Below, one piece after another: positions 40,624 through 49,689 of a stretch of DNA of 64,000 nucleotides. Position 1 is the first letter of the stretch, and each line of letters opens with the position of its first letter. Made by a program: the position numbers and the translations under genes. The notes below the pieces were generated by a model. The model was given only the letters and a program-made list of their open reading frames with translations. It was not told the origin of the DNA and ran no database searches. Source of the DNA: Zygotorulaspora mrakii (taxonomy: Eukaryota > Ascomycota > Saccharomycetes > Saccharomycetales > Saccharomycetaceae); contig NC_050719.1 of NCBI RefSeq assembly GCF_013402915.1, positions 1,364,001-1,428,000 on the forward strand, given 5' to 3'.

Positions 40624-41100
40624 ATACTTAGACGTCAAAGAGTTATTTCGGAAAGTGCTTACCTATTGAAAATATTGGCACTAATTTAATTGTAGATGAA
40701 TCATTGTCCTGTTATATATATACATGACATCGCTTTTATTTTAAGTAAGTACAATACATAGATGCAAAATCTGGCAGATATTACACGTATTAAATCATTA
40801 AATGCGACCGCCAGTGAAGGATTTTGGTACGGGAACTTTGGTCCCGTAAGAGAGAGTAAAGTAGTGGGTGAAAACATAGCTGAGCGCTAGAGCTAATAAC
40901 AATACTATTGGTCTTGTTGAGACACTGGACACGCGTACTATACGTCTCATACAAAATATGATAGTGCCGAACTTCCAGTAAAAGATCTTCGAGGTGCCAC
41001 CGAAAACTACATGTGCCACCGCCATTCATAGTAATGATGAGGCAATAATAAATCTGGAGAGCTCATGACAGAAAGCAAAACAGTAGGCTTTCACTGAAAT
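40624..41100. other. Convergent gap TenA-like / transporter
   Basis: A 477-bp region between two gene ends. Short antisense frames of 75-79 codons exist with no recognisable features. Confidence 0.5.
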
Positions 41101-42549
41101 CTACTGTTTCAACTTCCAGTTATTGTCCAATGCCACCAAGGTACGCACAAAGATAAAACATGAACTGTTGGCCAGGAAAAGTGCTGCATTATACAGAATT
41201 GTGTTCCTGTAATCGCGGGGAACAAGGGCACCATTTCGAATGAAGAGCCCAGCTATCGGTGATCCTAGAAATGTCCCAGCCCCTCGGCAAAAATAGAGAA
41301 ACCACGTTGATGACTGATAGTTCTGTAAGCCAAACAATTCAACCAAGCATGTTGGCAACAGTGAAATTATTGGCCCCGATACGGCACCATAGAGAACTAC
41401 GAAGCTAATGAACGTGCCTCGCGTAGACGTAAGCCAAAGACCCAAAACAGTCAAGGAACTCAAGACACAGCATAAAACGAGCATATTGAAGCGGCCAAAC
41501 TTATCGGATGAGTATCCCACAACTATTTTTGAGGCTGCATTAACCGCATTATTGATTCCTATAAGAACGGAACCTTCATTGTAGCTAAAACCCAATGTTT
41601 GGCCAAAGGAAGACATATAGTAGCCCGGTATCAGATAACCAGCCGATTGAAATGCTGCGCCAGCCATATGAATGATAAATTTCCTATTTGTGAACAACTT
41701 TGAATTAAGCGGTATGATTCTTAATTTGTCACTTTCATGTACAGAAAGGGTGCTCTGATGTGGATGGACTAAAAGACTCGTAGGTACCAGAAATATAAAC
41801 GAAATCATTCCACAAACTCTAAGGGCCCAATTCCAACCAATTCTTGTTATCAGAAACCTTGTGAGGGGTGCTAGAACCAAGCCACCAATACCTGTCCCAG
41901 AGAATAGCAGCCCCATAGCCGTTCCTCTGTGCGTTTTGAAATAAGGCGGAGCGTGAATTACAGGGGGAAGGTATGTCATGGCTCCTCCAATACCAAACAT
42001 TACACCTTGTGTTAGGGCGAAGTGCCAGATTTCACTCGCAAATGACGCACAGACGAGCCCCATGGACATCAACAGACTGCCGGCAATCATAACTTGCCGT
42101 ATGGACAGATACCGTAGAACTGCATTGTTCATAAATGTGAGTAGATATGTCAAGCCGGTTGCCAACGTTCCGATGATAGAGACCGATGAGGGGGATTTTC
42201 CATGGAGAGGTCCGTCGGCACTCAAATAGAAATCCTGAAAGACACCATAGGTGAAAGCAAACCCAAATACCACAAAATTTGCCGCAAAGCCGGCAAGAAT
42301 AATCATGTAGCCTCGATACGGATGGCCATCACTATTAGTATCATGTTCTGCGGTAGCTCCCTCTACGGTGGCCTCTCTACATTCAACGCGATCATCATTT
42401 CCGCATGTGACGGCTTCAACTGTCTGAGGTGGTGCCCTGTGGCTGCTCATACTATCACTTCTATATATGGAATTACTGTCCATATTGAATTGCCCCCTGG
42501 AACGTGATTGTTCGTCTACTCCCCCAAAACATTCATTAGACCCCGTCAT
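41101..42549 (-). CDS. Major-facilitator monocarboxylate-type transporter (MCH/ESBP6-like)
   Basis: A 482-residue membrane protein. A ~75-residue hydrophilic N-terminal tail precedes twelve predicted segments, starting RGYMIILAGFAANFVVFGFAFTYGVFQDFY. The first-segment/loop pattern (GVFQDFYLSADGPL, FGIGGAMTYLPPVI, YFKTHRGTAMGLLFSGTGIGGLVLAP) is that of fungal MCT-like proteins such as Mch1-5 and Esbp6. The substrate is unknown; several yeast MCH members do not transport monocarboxylates (Mch5 carries riboflavin). Proximity to a TenA-like vitamin-salvage gene might hint at a vitamin substrate, but that is speculative. It is not part of the conserved block. Confidence 0.8.
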   Translation of the reverse strand: MTGSNECFGGVDEQSRSRGQFNMDSNSIYRSDSMSSHRAPPQTVEAVTCGNDDRVECREATVEGATAEHDTNSDGHPYRGYMIILAGFAANFVVFGFAFTYGVFQDFYLSADGPLHGKSPSSVSIIGTLATGLTYLLTFMNNAVLRYLSIRQVMIAGSLLMSMGLVCASFASEIWHFALTQGVMFGIGGAMTYLPPVIHAPPYFKTHRGTAMGLLFSGTGIGGLVLAPLTRFLITRIGWNWALRVCGMISFIFLVPTSLLVHPHQSTLSVHESDKLRIIPLNSKLFTNRKFIIHMAGAAFQSAGYLIPGYYMSSFGQTLGFSYNEGSVLIGINNAVNAASKIVVGYSSDKFGRFNMLVLCCVLSSLTVLGLWLTSTRGTFISFVVLYGAVSGPIISLLPTCLVELFGLQNYQSSTWFLYFCRGAGTFLGSPIAGLFIRNGALVPRDYRNTILYNAALFLANSSCFIFVRTLVALDNNWKLKQ

Positions 42550-43480
42550 AATTACGATTCCCGATCCTAATGTTCCCCTCGATTAATGCGTGGAATTCCT
42601 CATTGTGCCTGAAACCTAGTTGATGGCTAGTACGTTTATATTTACAGCTGAGGAAATGCTGACGACCCTGAATGACTAATACTGAATCTTTTCACCTTCA
42701 ATCTTCCGAAATCATGTGTTTTATTCCCGAGGCACACGGGCATTTTCCCTTGGCGGGCGAAATGTCCGAATGCTGAATTTGAGCTTAGCAGTTTGGGATG
42801 ATCAAGTTAAACAAGAAATAGAACATCACAGTTTCTTCAATTCATCATTGACTCCGATGTAAGCGGGATCTAGAACTGAGCAGATGGTATCCCTAGTACT
42901 GCCCGTACTGTTGACTGATATCGTCGTTCGAATCGTAGAAAAACTGTTTCATTGTTAGAGTAACCCGCAAAACTTGAATAAGCATTACTTGCTTAAGCCT
43001 CAATTCCTTCAAACTGTATTTGTTACCTTGCGAAGGGAGTGTTGGTAGTGTAAAAACAGCTTTAGCTAGTAGTGTTCGTGCCAGTCATGAATAGTGCAAT
43101 CTATTTGGGAAAACAGAATTTCCCTTTGCTATAGCCATAGTGTTTCCAATTGAGGCATCTCTGATAAGTGATCGTGGTGCATTGCAGCGTAGTTAAACAA
43201 GCTGTACTGAGGAAAACCATCGGAAACTCGTCAGCACAGGTAAGTCTCGAATGTGAAGCTTAATAACGATAGAAATGGATCATTCGTCATTTAGATACTT
43301 TGACTCCCTTGCAACCCAACATTGAACGGATGGGAAACGCGCTGTCAGGGTCGCTGTCGTGCCTTAACAGAGTAAAGTACAGGACAACTTCCTGGAAACA
43401 AGCGGCATAGATGTTGTCTTTAAAGTGCAGGGAAGAGACCTCCCAGAAGGCACTTTCCCCATTACATGGCAAGAACTGAA
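42550..43480. other. Intergenic region between transporter and LTR cluster
   Basis: About 930 bp upstream of the transporter start, leading into the decayed LTR. A TGTTG at 43412 may be the true left end of that LTR. No other gene or repeat recognised. Confidence 0.5.
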
Positions 43481-43945
43481 CTCGAATGAGGCCCTAACGG
43501 AATATCAGCCAGTTCTAGAGGGTTTTAGCCGGATATTCTATCGTGAGACACTTATCATTTAGGAGATCGCTACGGAGGAATCCACAGCATGGAACAAGAA
43601 ATAACGAGCTGTGCCATGGATTCCGAGAGACTGGAAAATAGCGTAATGACAACAGGGATCATGAGCGGATGACAGTGAAAAGCCTTCACTCAGCGTCTCC
43701 TCTTATGGTTCAATAAGTGCAATTTGTCTGGTATAAATACTGACATCTCTTCCAGATACCCAATCTCGGGACATTTAGTTCCCATTTCACTCTTAAGTAT
43801 AGTAAATCAAGCACCTATAAAACTCTACAACCAAACATCACAATATTGTTATTGATGTCTCGCCAGTCTAGTATCGATAACTCCGGGGACAATCAACCCT
43901 CTCGATACTTATACATCTATATAACTGGATACTGCGAGATTATCA
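43481..43945 (+). mobile_element. Decayed older LTR (copy D) with the start of an internal region
   Basis: This stretch aligns, with many differences, to the right-hand ~390 bp of LTRs A-C: the shared block beginning CCCTAAC (43492), TATGGTTCAATA, GGTATAAATACTGAC and the gag-start ATG at 43855 (MSRQSSIDNSGDNQPS...). Unlike A-C the frame does not stop at the LTR end. It runs on through the CCAAT target of LTR B, and the flanking pieces 44451-44507 and 45013-45069 keep it open up to a TAG. So B and C appear inserted into the 5' end of an old gag frame. A TGG-starting stretch at 43926 is a candidate primer-binding site. The left boundary is uncertain (a TGTTG lies at 43412). Confidence 0.7.
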
Positions 43946-44450
43946 CCAATTATTTAGAAAGAATGTTTTCTTCGGCGTTGTCGATAGTAACTTGGTTTGA
44001 CATTGATGATAATGCTATGATATTCAATTATAGAGATATATAATTCCTTGGTTTTCTATATCATGAATTGAGATAAAACTAATTGAACTTGGATTAATAT
44101 CTGGAAAATACGTCAGTATTTATACCCAACATTTCGCACCTATTGAACCATAACAGAGGACGACGAGTGAAGAATTTTCATCGTCATCACACCATTTCTA
44201 GTCCCATAGAATCCACAGTACAACTGTTATTTCATGTTCCATGCCATAGACTCCTTCGTAGTCAGACTCCTGAGTTGTAAACGTCTCGTGATAGATTATC
44301 ATCCGATATCTTTCCATTATCGATTGACATTCTGTTAGGGTTTCATCTGACTTCGTTTATTTTGTTTTACAGACCAATTGTCTCTTTTTGATTCTTATAA
44401 GTCATCTCTTTAATATATCTTACAATCTCGATTTATATTTCAACACCAAT
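43946..44450 (-). mobile_element. Solo LTR B (minus orientation), CCAAT target duplication
   Basis: The LTR spans 43951-44445 (495 bp) and reads TGTTGAAATA... on the minus strand. CCAAT flanks it at 43946-43950 and 44446-44450. Compared by eye, it differs from LTR A at hardly any position outside the last bases, so both insertions or their source are recent. It is inserted within the decayed copy D. No internal region remains. Confidence 0.94.
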
Positions 44451-44507
44451 GTCCAACCACCTAATTCCCCACAGTCCTCAAGTCAACGTGATCAATCAAT
44501 GAACCCA

Positions 44508-45012
44508 GCGAGTGTTGAAATATAAATCGAGATTGTAAGATATATTAAAGAGATGACTTATAAGAATCAGAAAGAGACAATTGGTCTGTAAAACAAAATA
44601 AACGAAGTCAGATGAAACCCTAACAGAATGTCAATCGATAATGGAAAGATATCGGATGATAATCTATCACGAGACGTTTACAACTCAGGAGTCTGACTAC
44701 GAAGGAGTCTATGGCATGGAACATGAAATAACAGTTGTACTGTGAATTCTATGGGACTAGAAATGGTGTGATGACGATGAAAATTCTTCACTCGTCGTCC
44801 TCTCTTATGGTTCAATAGGTGCGAAGTATTAGGTATAAATACTGACGTATTTTCCAGATGTTAATCCAAGTTCAATTAGTCTTATCTCAATTCATGATAT
44901 AGAAAACCAAGGAATTATATATCTCTATAATTGAATATCATAGTATCATCATCAATGTCAAACCAAGTTACTATCGACAACGCCGAAGAAAACATTCTTT
45001 TTAAATAGCGAG
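44508..45012 (+). mobile_element. Solo LTR C, GCGAG target duplication, 131 bp from a tRNA gene
   Basis: The LTR spans 44513-45007 (495 bp), with GCGAG at 44508-44512 and 45008-45012. About ten substitutions separate it from LTR A. It points toward the tRNA-Ser gene. LTRs B and C are divergently oriented and only 67 bp apart. Clustering upstream of a Pol III gene is the known target preference of Ty1-like elements. Confidence 0.94.
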
Positions 45013-45143
45013 TCTCTCGATAAACAAGATCTACCAACTTCAAACGACCATTTCCGTATCATAGCATTTGTCAAGGTAAGAACTCTTCACAGTTAGTGCT
45101 GTATACCACTGCTCGAACTTCTATTCTTCCAGATCTTTTATAC

Positions 45144-45250
45144 GGCACTATGGCCGAGTGGTTAAGGCGAGAGACTCGAATTAAATGAACTTTCAGTATT
45201 CGGCTATCTCTTGGGCTCTGCCCGCGCTGGTTCAAATCCTGCTGGTGTCG
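45144..45250 (+). tRNA. tS(CGA): tRNA-Ser(CGA) with intron
   Basis: A class II tRNA starting GGCACTATGGCCGAGTGG and ending in TGGTGTCG before a T-run terminator (TTATTTTTTT). The A box (TGGCCGAGTGG) and B box (GGTTCAAATCC) are clear. The anticodon is CGA in ACTCGAA, with an intron directly after it at about 45181-45206 (26 nt) containing TTCG that can pair with the anticodon. Exons are almost identical to S. cerevisiae SUP61. The location between the YCR061W and BUD31 orthologues is the same as in S. cerevisiae, where this is the only tRNA reading UCG. Confidence 0.97.
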
Positions 45251-45422
45251 TTATTTTTTTCCAGCTTCTGGATTCAAAGAATAAAATTTTTGCACAGACA
45301 AGTACTCAAGTATTTCAGGCAGATATTGCAGATTGATAACGACAGCGTCCTATAGGCTCACAATAGATTCAAACAACACTGCTCACTTAGTTGTACGGTT
45401 ACACGGAGAGAGTTCAGTCGAA

Positions 45423-45896
45423 ATGGTGCGTGTAAAGACAAACCGAACAAGACCCGCTCCAGAGGGATTTGACAAGGTAAAGGCGACACTGCGAGAATTT
45501 GAAGTACAACTAAAGGATGTGGAGAACCAAAAAGGTTCCAAGTTGAGCTCCAAGGCGGACGAAGCATTGTGGGATGTTCTGCGGATAAACCACGAAAGAT
45601 CAAGATACGTATATACACTTTTTTACAAAAGGAAAGCGATCTCGAGGGAGTTGTACGACTGGCTCCTGAAGGAGAAATATGCTGACAAGATGTTGATTGC
45701 GAAGTGGAAAAAGAAGGGATATGAGAAGCTATGTTGTCTAAAGTGCATCCAGAGCAGTGAAACCTTGCACGGGAACACGTGTATATGCAGGGTACCTAGA
45801 TCTCAATTGGAGAAGGACATGGCTAAAGATGGCAAGAGTGTGACTTTCCACCAATGCGTTCATTGTGGATGTCGCGGATGCGCCAGCACGGATTAG
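45423..45896 (+). CDS. BUD31: Spliceosome-associated G10/BUD31 protein
   Basis: A 157-residue protein, same length as S. cerevisiae Bud31/Cwc14. The frame opens at a TTG (45333) 30 codons upstream, but ATG 45423 gives MVRVKTNRTRPAPEGFDKVK, the conserved start. The C-terminus holds the zinc-binding cysteines (KLCCLKCIQ, TCICRVPR, FHQCVHCGCRGCAS). Part of the NTC-related spliceosome components. It follows the tRNA-Ser gene by 172 bp. Confidence 0.97.
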   Translation: MVRVKTNRTRPAPEGFDKVKATLREFEVQLKDVENQKGSKLSSKADEALWDVLRINHERSRYVYTLFYKRKAISRELYDWLLKEKYADKMLIAKWKKKGYEKLCCLKCIQSSETLHGNTCICRVPRSQLEKDMAKDGKSVTFHQCVHCGCRGCASTD

Positions 45897-46284
45897 CAAA
45901 ACTAAGGCTGTTGCCAAGACAATGGCTTGCTAAGTGCAGCGGCATAGAAAAGAGCATAACAATGCCATTTGCTATTCCGTTGAATGTGCCATATTTTGCG
46001 CATTTTGCAACTGAAATGGCTCCCAACCATGCCATTCGCATCGATTGATCAACTTGCATGCAAAGGTTCTTATCGCGTCGCGTCGCGTCAGCAAGCCAAT
46101 CGCCATTTTTTCGGGAGAAAATATAAAAAGAAGATAAAAAAGTTTCGTGTCTTTCATGGGATCTTAGCGTTTAAAAAAAGAGATACACTGTGGTCCCTCA
46201 GGGTTTATATACACATACTATTGAACGTCCCCACGGTGACTTGCATCTGGAAAAGAGCTGAAAAAGTGAACAGGCGACTTTACC
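45897..46284. other. Intergenic region BUD31 / HCM1
   Basis: A 388-bp gap. It contains a TCGCG tandem array at 46073-46089, with an A-rich stretch between it and the HCM1 ATG. No gene recognised. Confidence 0.6.
46073..46089. promoter_or_regulatory. Three-copy TCGCG repeat in the HCM1 promoter
   Basis: TCGCG repeated 3.4 times (reverse: GACGCGA units), 195 bp upstream of HCM1. The core resembles MBF/SBF G1-S elements (CGCG cores), fitting the known S-phase-linked expression of HCM1 in S. cerevisiae. Binding is inferred. Confidence 0.55.
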
Positions 46285-48024
46285 ATGGTTGCTGGAGACA
46301 TAGTTCCTTTTAATGGTGAAGAGCCGCTGAAAGAAATTTCAGCAAAGATCAACAGAAACAGGAATAGGAGTTTTGGACAAAATGACGTGGAATTGAATGA
46401 CCAAGAGTATTTGGATTCGTTGAAGGACATGATAACACCTCCAAGTTCAACACTGAGAAAAACACCAGTAGGGGTAACGGATAATGTAACGTCAAGTTTG
46501 AAGCATCCTTTATCACCGGAGCTGTCATCACCTATCGCACCATCAAAGGCTAAAAAACAAAAATCTGATGGAGGGTCTCGATCCAATGGGAATTTGACGA
46601 TTGAAGAACTCTTACAGTCACTGAAACAACGGAAAATCAGCCGAGACTGTAATTCTAAACCTCCTTACTCATATGCAACTCTTATCGGATTAGCTATTTT
46701 GCAATCTGCGGGAGCAAAACTAACCTTATCACAGATTTACAGTTGGATATCTATTCATTTCCCATACTACAAGCAAAAAGATGCAGGTTGGCAAAATTCA
46801 ATAAGACATAACTTATCACTGAATGATGCCTTCATCAAGACGGAAAAGTCTTGTGATGGTAAAGGTCATTTTTGGGAAGTCAAGTCAGGCTTTGAGACAA
46901 AATTTTTCAAAGGTGCAAATATAACATTGGAAGAAATTAGAGCGAAATTGCGCGATATCGATGAATATTTTAGCCTTGATGGATCTCCAGAGCAGGGCAT
47001 AATTACAGGAGAACAGCAGGATGATATTGCTTTTGAACATGGTAATAGTGCATTACTACATATTCACTCATCACCGAATGCGCTGTCATCTAATATCAAA
47101 ATAAGTTCACAGGAATTTGGTAACGATAAAGGAGTAAACGATGTTGGTTTTCTTAATGAACAGAAACACCATGCTTTAAATCCGCCTTACTTGCTAAGAA
47201 AATACCACACAAGTCTCGGATTGCCGAAATTGGAAGATTTCAAAGATTTCAGTAAGGAACATAACTTGCTGATGTACAATAACACTGATGCACTGACCAG
47301 TTCTTCAACGAGTTCAAGTCCGAATGTATTCAAAAGCTCGCATGATTTTAAAAAATATACGTGTTCATTTAATTCAAGCTTTGAAGAGCTATCGCCATCA
47401 AAGAATAGGTATACGAGTCATTCATTGCTGGATCCGATTATGACAGCTTCATGCGGTATCAATACGCCTAAAGAGGTACCGCAAATGTTTTCAACTCTGC
47501 AGTCTCCACTTTCCACAAATTTGCAGCCTCCACAACAACATGGTCAAGTGGATTTACTGCGAACGCCAAGAAATCCACAACAGCAGACTTTAGAGAGAAC
47601 CCCTTGTCGTTTCATGACAACGCCGAGAGATGAAAGCTCTGCTATGAAAAAGTGGCAAACACCGTCTCATCTGTTTGAAGACCTGTACTGTTCGCCCATA
47701 TACAAATACATGGGCTCACCGAAACAAGAGACGCAATCTCCCAATCCATCTTTAGGTAAAATTTTGACACCAAAAAAATATTCTGAGGTAGATATTAGCA
47801 TGGGTAGATCAAAGATTTCAGCTAGTGGACTATTTGGCGTAGACGTATATGCAGTGTGGAAAAGAGCAACCAATAATGTAAATGGTATGGATTCCCGTAT
47901 CAGTAACGAAACTAGGAAAGCTGAAATTTCAGAACCAGATAGCCATAACACAGATAGATACAACGAAGGAAACAAAACTGGTGGTAACAACGGGGAATCG
48001 CAGGATGTCAAAAAAGATTACTAA
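46285..48024 (+). CDS. HCM1: Forkhead transcription factor Hcm1
   Basis: A 579-residue S-phase forkhead factor controlling chromosome-segregation and budding genes. The forkhead domain starts near residue 125: KPPYSYATLIGLAI, TLSQIYSWISIHFPYYK, WQNSIRHNLSLNDAFIK, GKGHFWEVK. Both flanks are low-complexity, with many Ser/Pro and Thr/Pro sites (possible Cdk targets, e.g. TPPSS, LSPELSSPIAPSK, TPKKYSE), as expected of a cell-cycle protein. S. cerevisiae Hcm1 is 564 residues. The gene is at the same relative position as YCR065W. Confidence 0.96.
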   Translation: MVAGDIVPFNGEEPLKEISAKINRNRNRSFGQNDVELNDQEYLDSLKDMITPPSSTLRKTPVGVTDNVTSSLKHPLSPELSSPIAPSKAKKQKSDGGSRSNGNLTIEELLQSLKQRKISRDCNSKPPYSYATLIGLAILQSAGAKLTLSQIYSWISIHFPYYKQKDAGWQNSIRHNLSLNDAFIKTEKSCDGKGHFWEVKSGFETKFFKGANITLEEIRAKLRDIDEYFSLDGSPEQGIITGEQQDDIAFEHGNSALLHIHSSPNALSSNIKISSQEFGNDKGVNDVGFLNEQKHHALNPPYLLRKYHTSLGLPKLEDFKDFSKEHNLLMYNNTDALTSSSTSSSPNVFKSSHDFKKYTCSFNSSFEELSPSKNRYTSHSLLDPIMTASCGINTPKEVPQMFSTLQSPLSTNLQPPQQHGQVDLLRTPRNPQQQTLERTPCRFMTTPRDESSAMKKWQTPSHLFEDLYCSPIYKYMGSPKQETQSPNPSLGKILTPKKYSEVDISMGRSKISASGLFGVDVYAVWKRATNNVNGMDSRISNETRKAEISEPDSHNTDRYNEGNKTGGNNGESQDVKKDY

Positions 48025-48355
48025 GTTGCGGTTTTGACATGGGGAAGTACTCATAATTAATTTTATAGGGAGTGTAATTTTTAATAGGAAAGGATTTCAG
48101 ATGCAGAATGATCAGCTGCATAATAATATTTATGTGTTTAAAACTTAAACCATAGCTCTAATGCTATATATTTGCATTTATAGTATCACTATAGAGCAAA
48201 TTTTTGTTATTTACATATGCGTAATGAGCCGGCCGCAAGAGCGATAATCTCAGTGAAATTTCACAGAGGGCAAAAAGAGAATAGTCATAATCGCGAAATA
48301 GACAGTTCATTGGACGGATCTGGCAATTGTGAGTCCACTCAAAATTCATGTTACC
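48025..48355. other. Intergenic region HCM1 / RAD18
   Basis: A 331-bp gap, AT-rich, holding the 3' end of HCM1 and the RAD18 promoter. No gene recognised. Confidence 0.5.
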
Positions 48356-49561
48356 ATGAACCAAAACGTTACAGATGCTTCTGAATTCTCTAAAACCTCT
48401 TTGCCACAACTGGGACAGTTGGACACTCTTTTGAGATGCCATATTTGCAAGGATTTTTTGAAGATACCAGTATTGACACCTTGCGGGCACACATTTTGCT
48501 CCCTTTGTATTCGTGAATACCTCACGAAGGAACCGAAATGCCCCTTATGTCTGAATGAACTTAGGGAATCAAGCTTACGAAGTGAGTTTTTGGTAAATGA
48601 AATTGTAGAAAGTTACAAGTCATCCAGAAAACAGCTCTTAGAATCGCTGAAGGAAGCCACACTTACCGTTGACGCACCTCCAATAGATATCACTTCTGAA
48701 AGCGATGGGGATGATGATATCCAAATAGTGGCAACAAATAAGAAACGAATACAGTTTCGGCAGGATATCGTTGAGCCCAATAAAGTGAACAAACGAGTAC
48801 CAAAAAACACTTCAACTTTCAATAATGTAAAGAAGTGTTCCAAAACGACTGAGAATTTGGCACAGTGTCCCATTTGCCAAGAATTATTTCCCCTAAAAGT
48901 TTTAGAAAGAACACACCTGGATGAGTGTTTGACCCTACAATCTTTGGGTAAAGCTCCCAAAAAATCTGCTTCTCTTAAAGATGCCTCATCTTCAAAGATA
49001 TCTGACATACTATCTAAAAAGCAGAAAACTACATCACCTTATGAAAAAGAAAATTTTCATGTTAATAGATATATGTTTTCAGCCAATAGTGGTGATCGTC
49101 AAAGACTTCCAAAGACAAACTTTACCTCGATGAGTCTCAATCAAATCAAGCATAAATTATCGTCATTAGGCCTGCCGACTAACGGGTCTCGACAAAATAT
49201 GATGGTTCGATATAACCATTATGAGATGCTTTGGAACAGTAACTTTTGTGATGCTATTGCGCCTGTTAGTGAGAGTGAATTAAAAAGACAACTTGCGAGT
49301 TGGGAGGCATCACAAAAGACTTCAAATTTACCCTCATCTAATGGAAACACCATCGCATCTCTTATGAAACGTTCGAACAATGGTTCCTCATATCAGAGAC
49401 TCTTGATGGATTTCAAAACCGACAAATTTGAACGAAAACTATGGATTGACATGTTTGGGAGGGAATTCAAAAGCTTGATCAAGGAAGCCAAACGAGGCAT
49501 GCTCAGTACAGCAAAGCATGAAGAAAAATCTAGTCAAGGAAAGGCACAAGAGACAGTGTAA
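48356..49561 (+). CDS. RAD18: Postreplication-repair E3 ubiquitin ligase Rad18
   Basis: A 401-residue RING ligase that monoubiquitinates PCNA with Rad6. The C3HC4 RING is complete: Cys28, Cys31, Cys43, His45, Cys48, Cys51, Cys62 and Cys65. A UBZ4-type zinc finger lies at 171-191 (CPICQELFPL...HLDEC). A SAP DNA-binding domain spans ~256-290 (SLNQIKHKLSSLGLPTNGSRQ). It is shorter than S. cerevisiae Rad18 (487), mostly at the C-terminus. The open frame starts at GTG 48329; ATG 48356 gives MNQNVTD, the likely start. Confidence 0.96.
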   Translation: MNQNVTDASEFSKTSLPQLGQLDTLLRCHICKDFLKIPVLTPCGHTFCSLCIREYLTKEPKCPLCLNELRESSLRSEFLVNEIVESYKSSRKQLLESLKEATLTVDAPPIDITSESDGDDDIQIVATNKKRIQFRQDIVEPNKVNKRVPKNTSTFNNVKKCSKTTENLAQCPICQELFPLKVLERTHLDECLTLQSLGKAPKKSASLKDASSSKISDILSKKQKTTSPYEKENFHVNRYMFSANSGDRQRLPKTNFTSMSLNQIKHKLSSLGLPTNGSRQNMMVRYNHYEMLWNSNFCDAIAPVSESELKRQLASWEASQKTSNLPSSNGNTIASLMKRSNNGSSYQRLLMDFKTDKFERKLWIDMFGREFKSLIKEAKRGMLSTAKHEEKSSQGKAQETV

Positions 49562-49689
49562 GGAAAATCAGTATTAGGCTGTCAGAGCAGGTCAGCGGTT
49601 GCATTAACTCACTCGGAGTTTATCATATAAAAGCTTAACTTACACTATATCTAGAGATATATAAAAATGCGGGTTCAAAGGTTGCGGAT

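Noticed and set aside
42202..42507. 101-codon frame antisense to the transporter
   Set aside because: Shadow of the transporter coding sequence in another frame.
43846..44043. 65-codon frame crossing from the decayed LTR into LTR B
   Set aside because: It is a composite of the old gag start and the antisense of an inserted LTR, not a gene of its own.
45333..45422. 30-codon upstream extension of BUD31
   Set aside because: It begins at TTG, and the conserved Bud31 start is the ATG at 45423.
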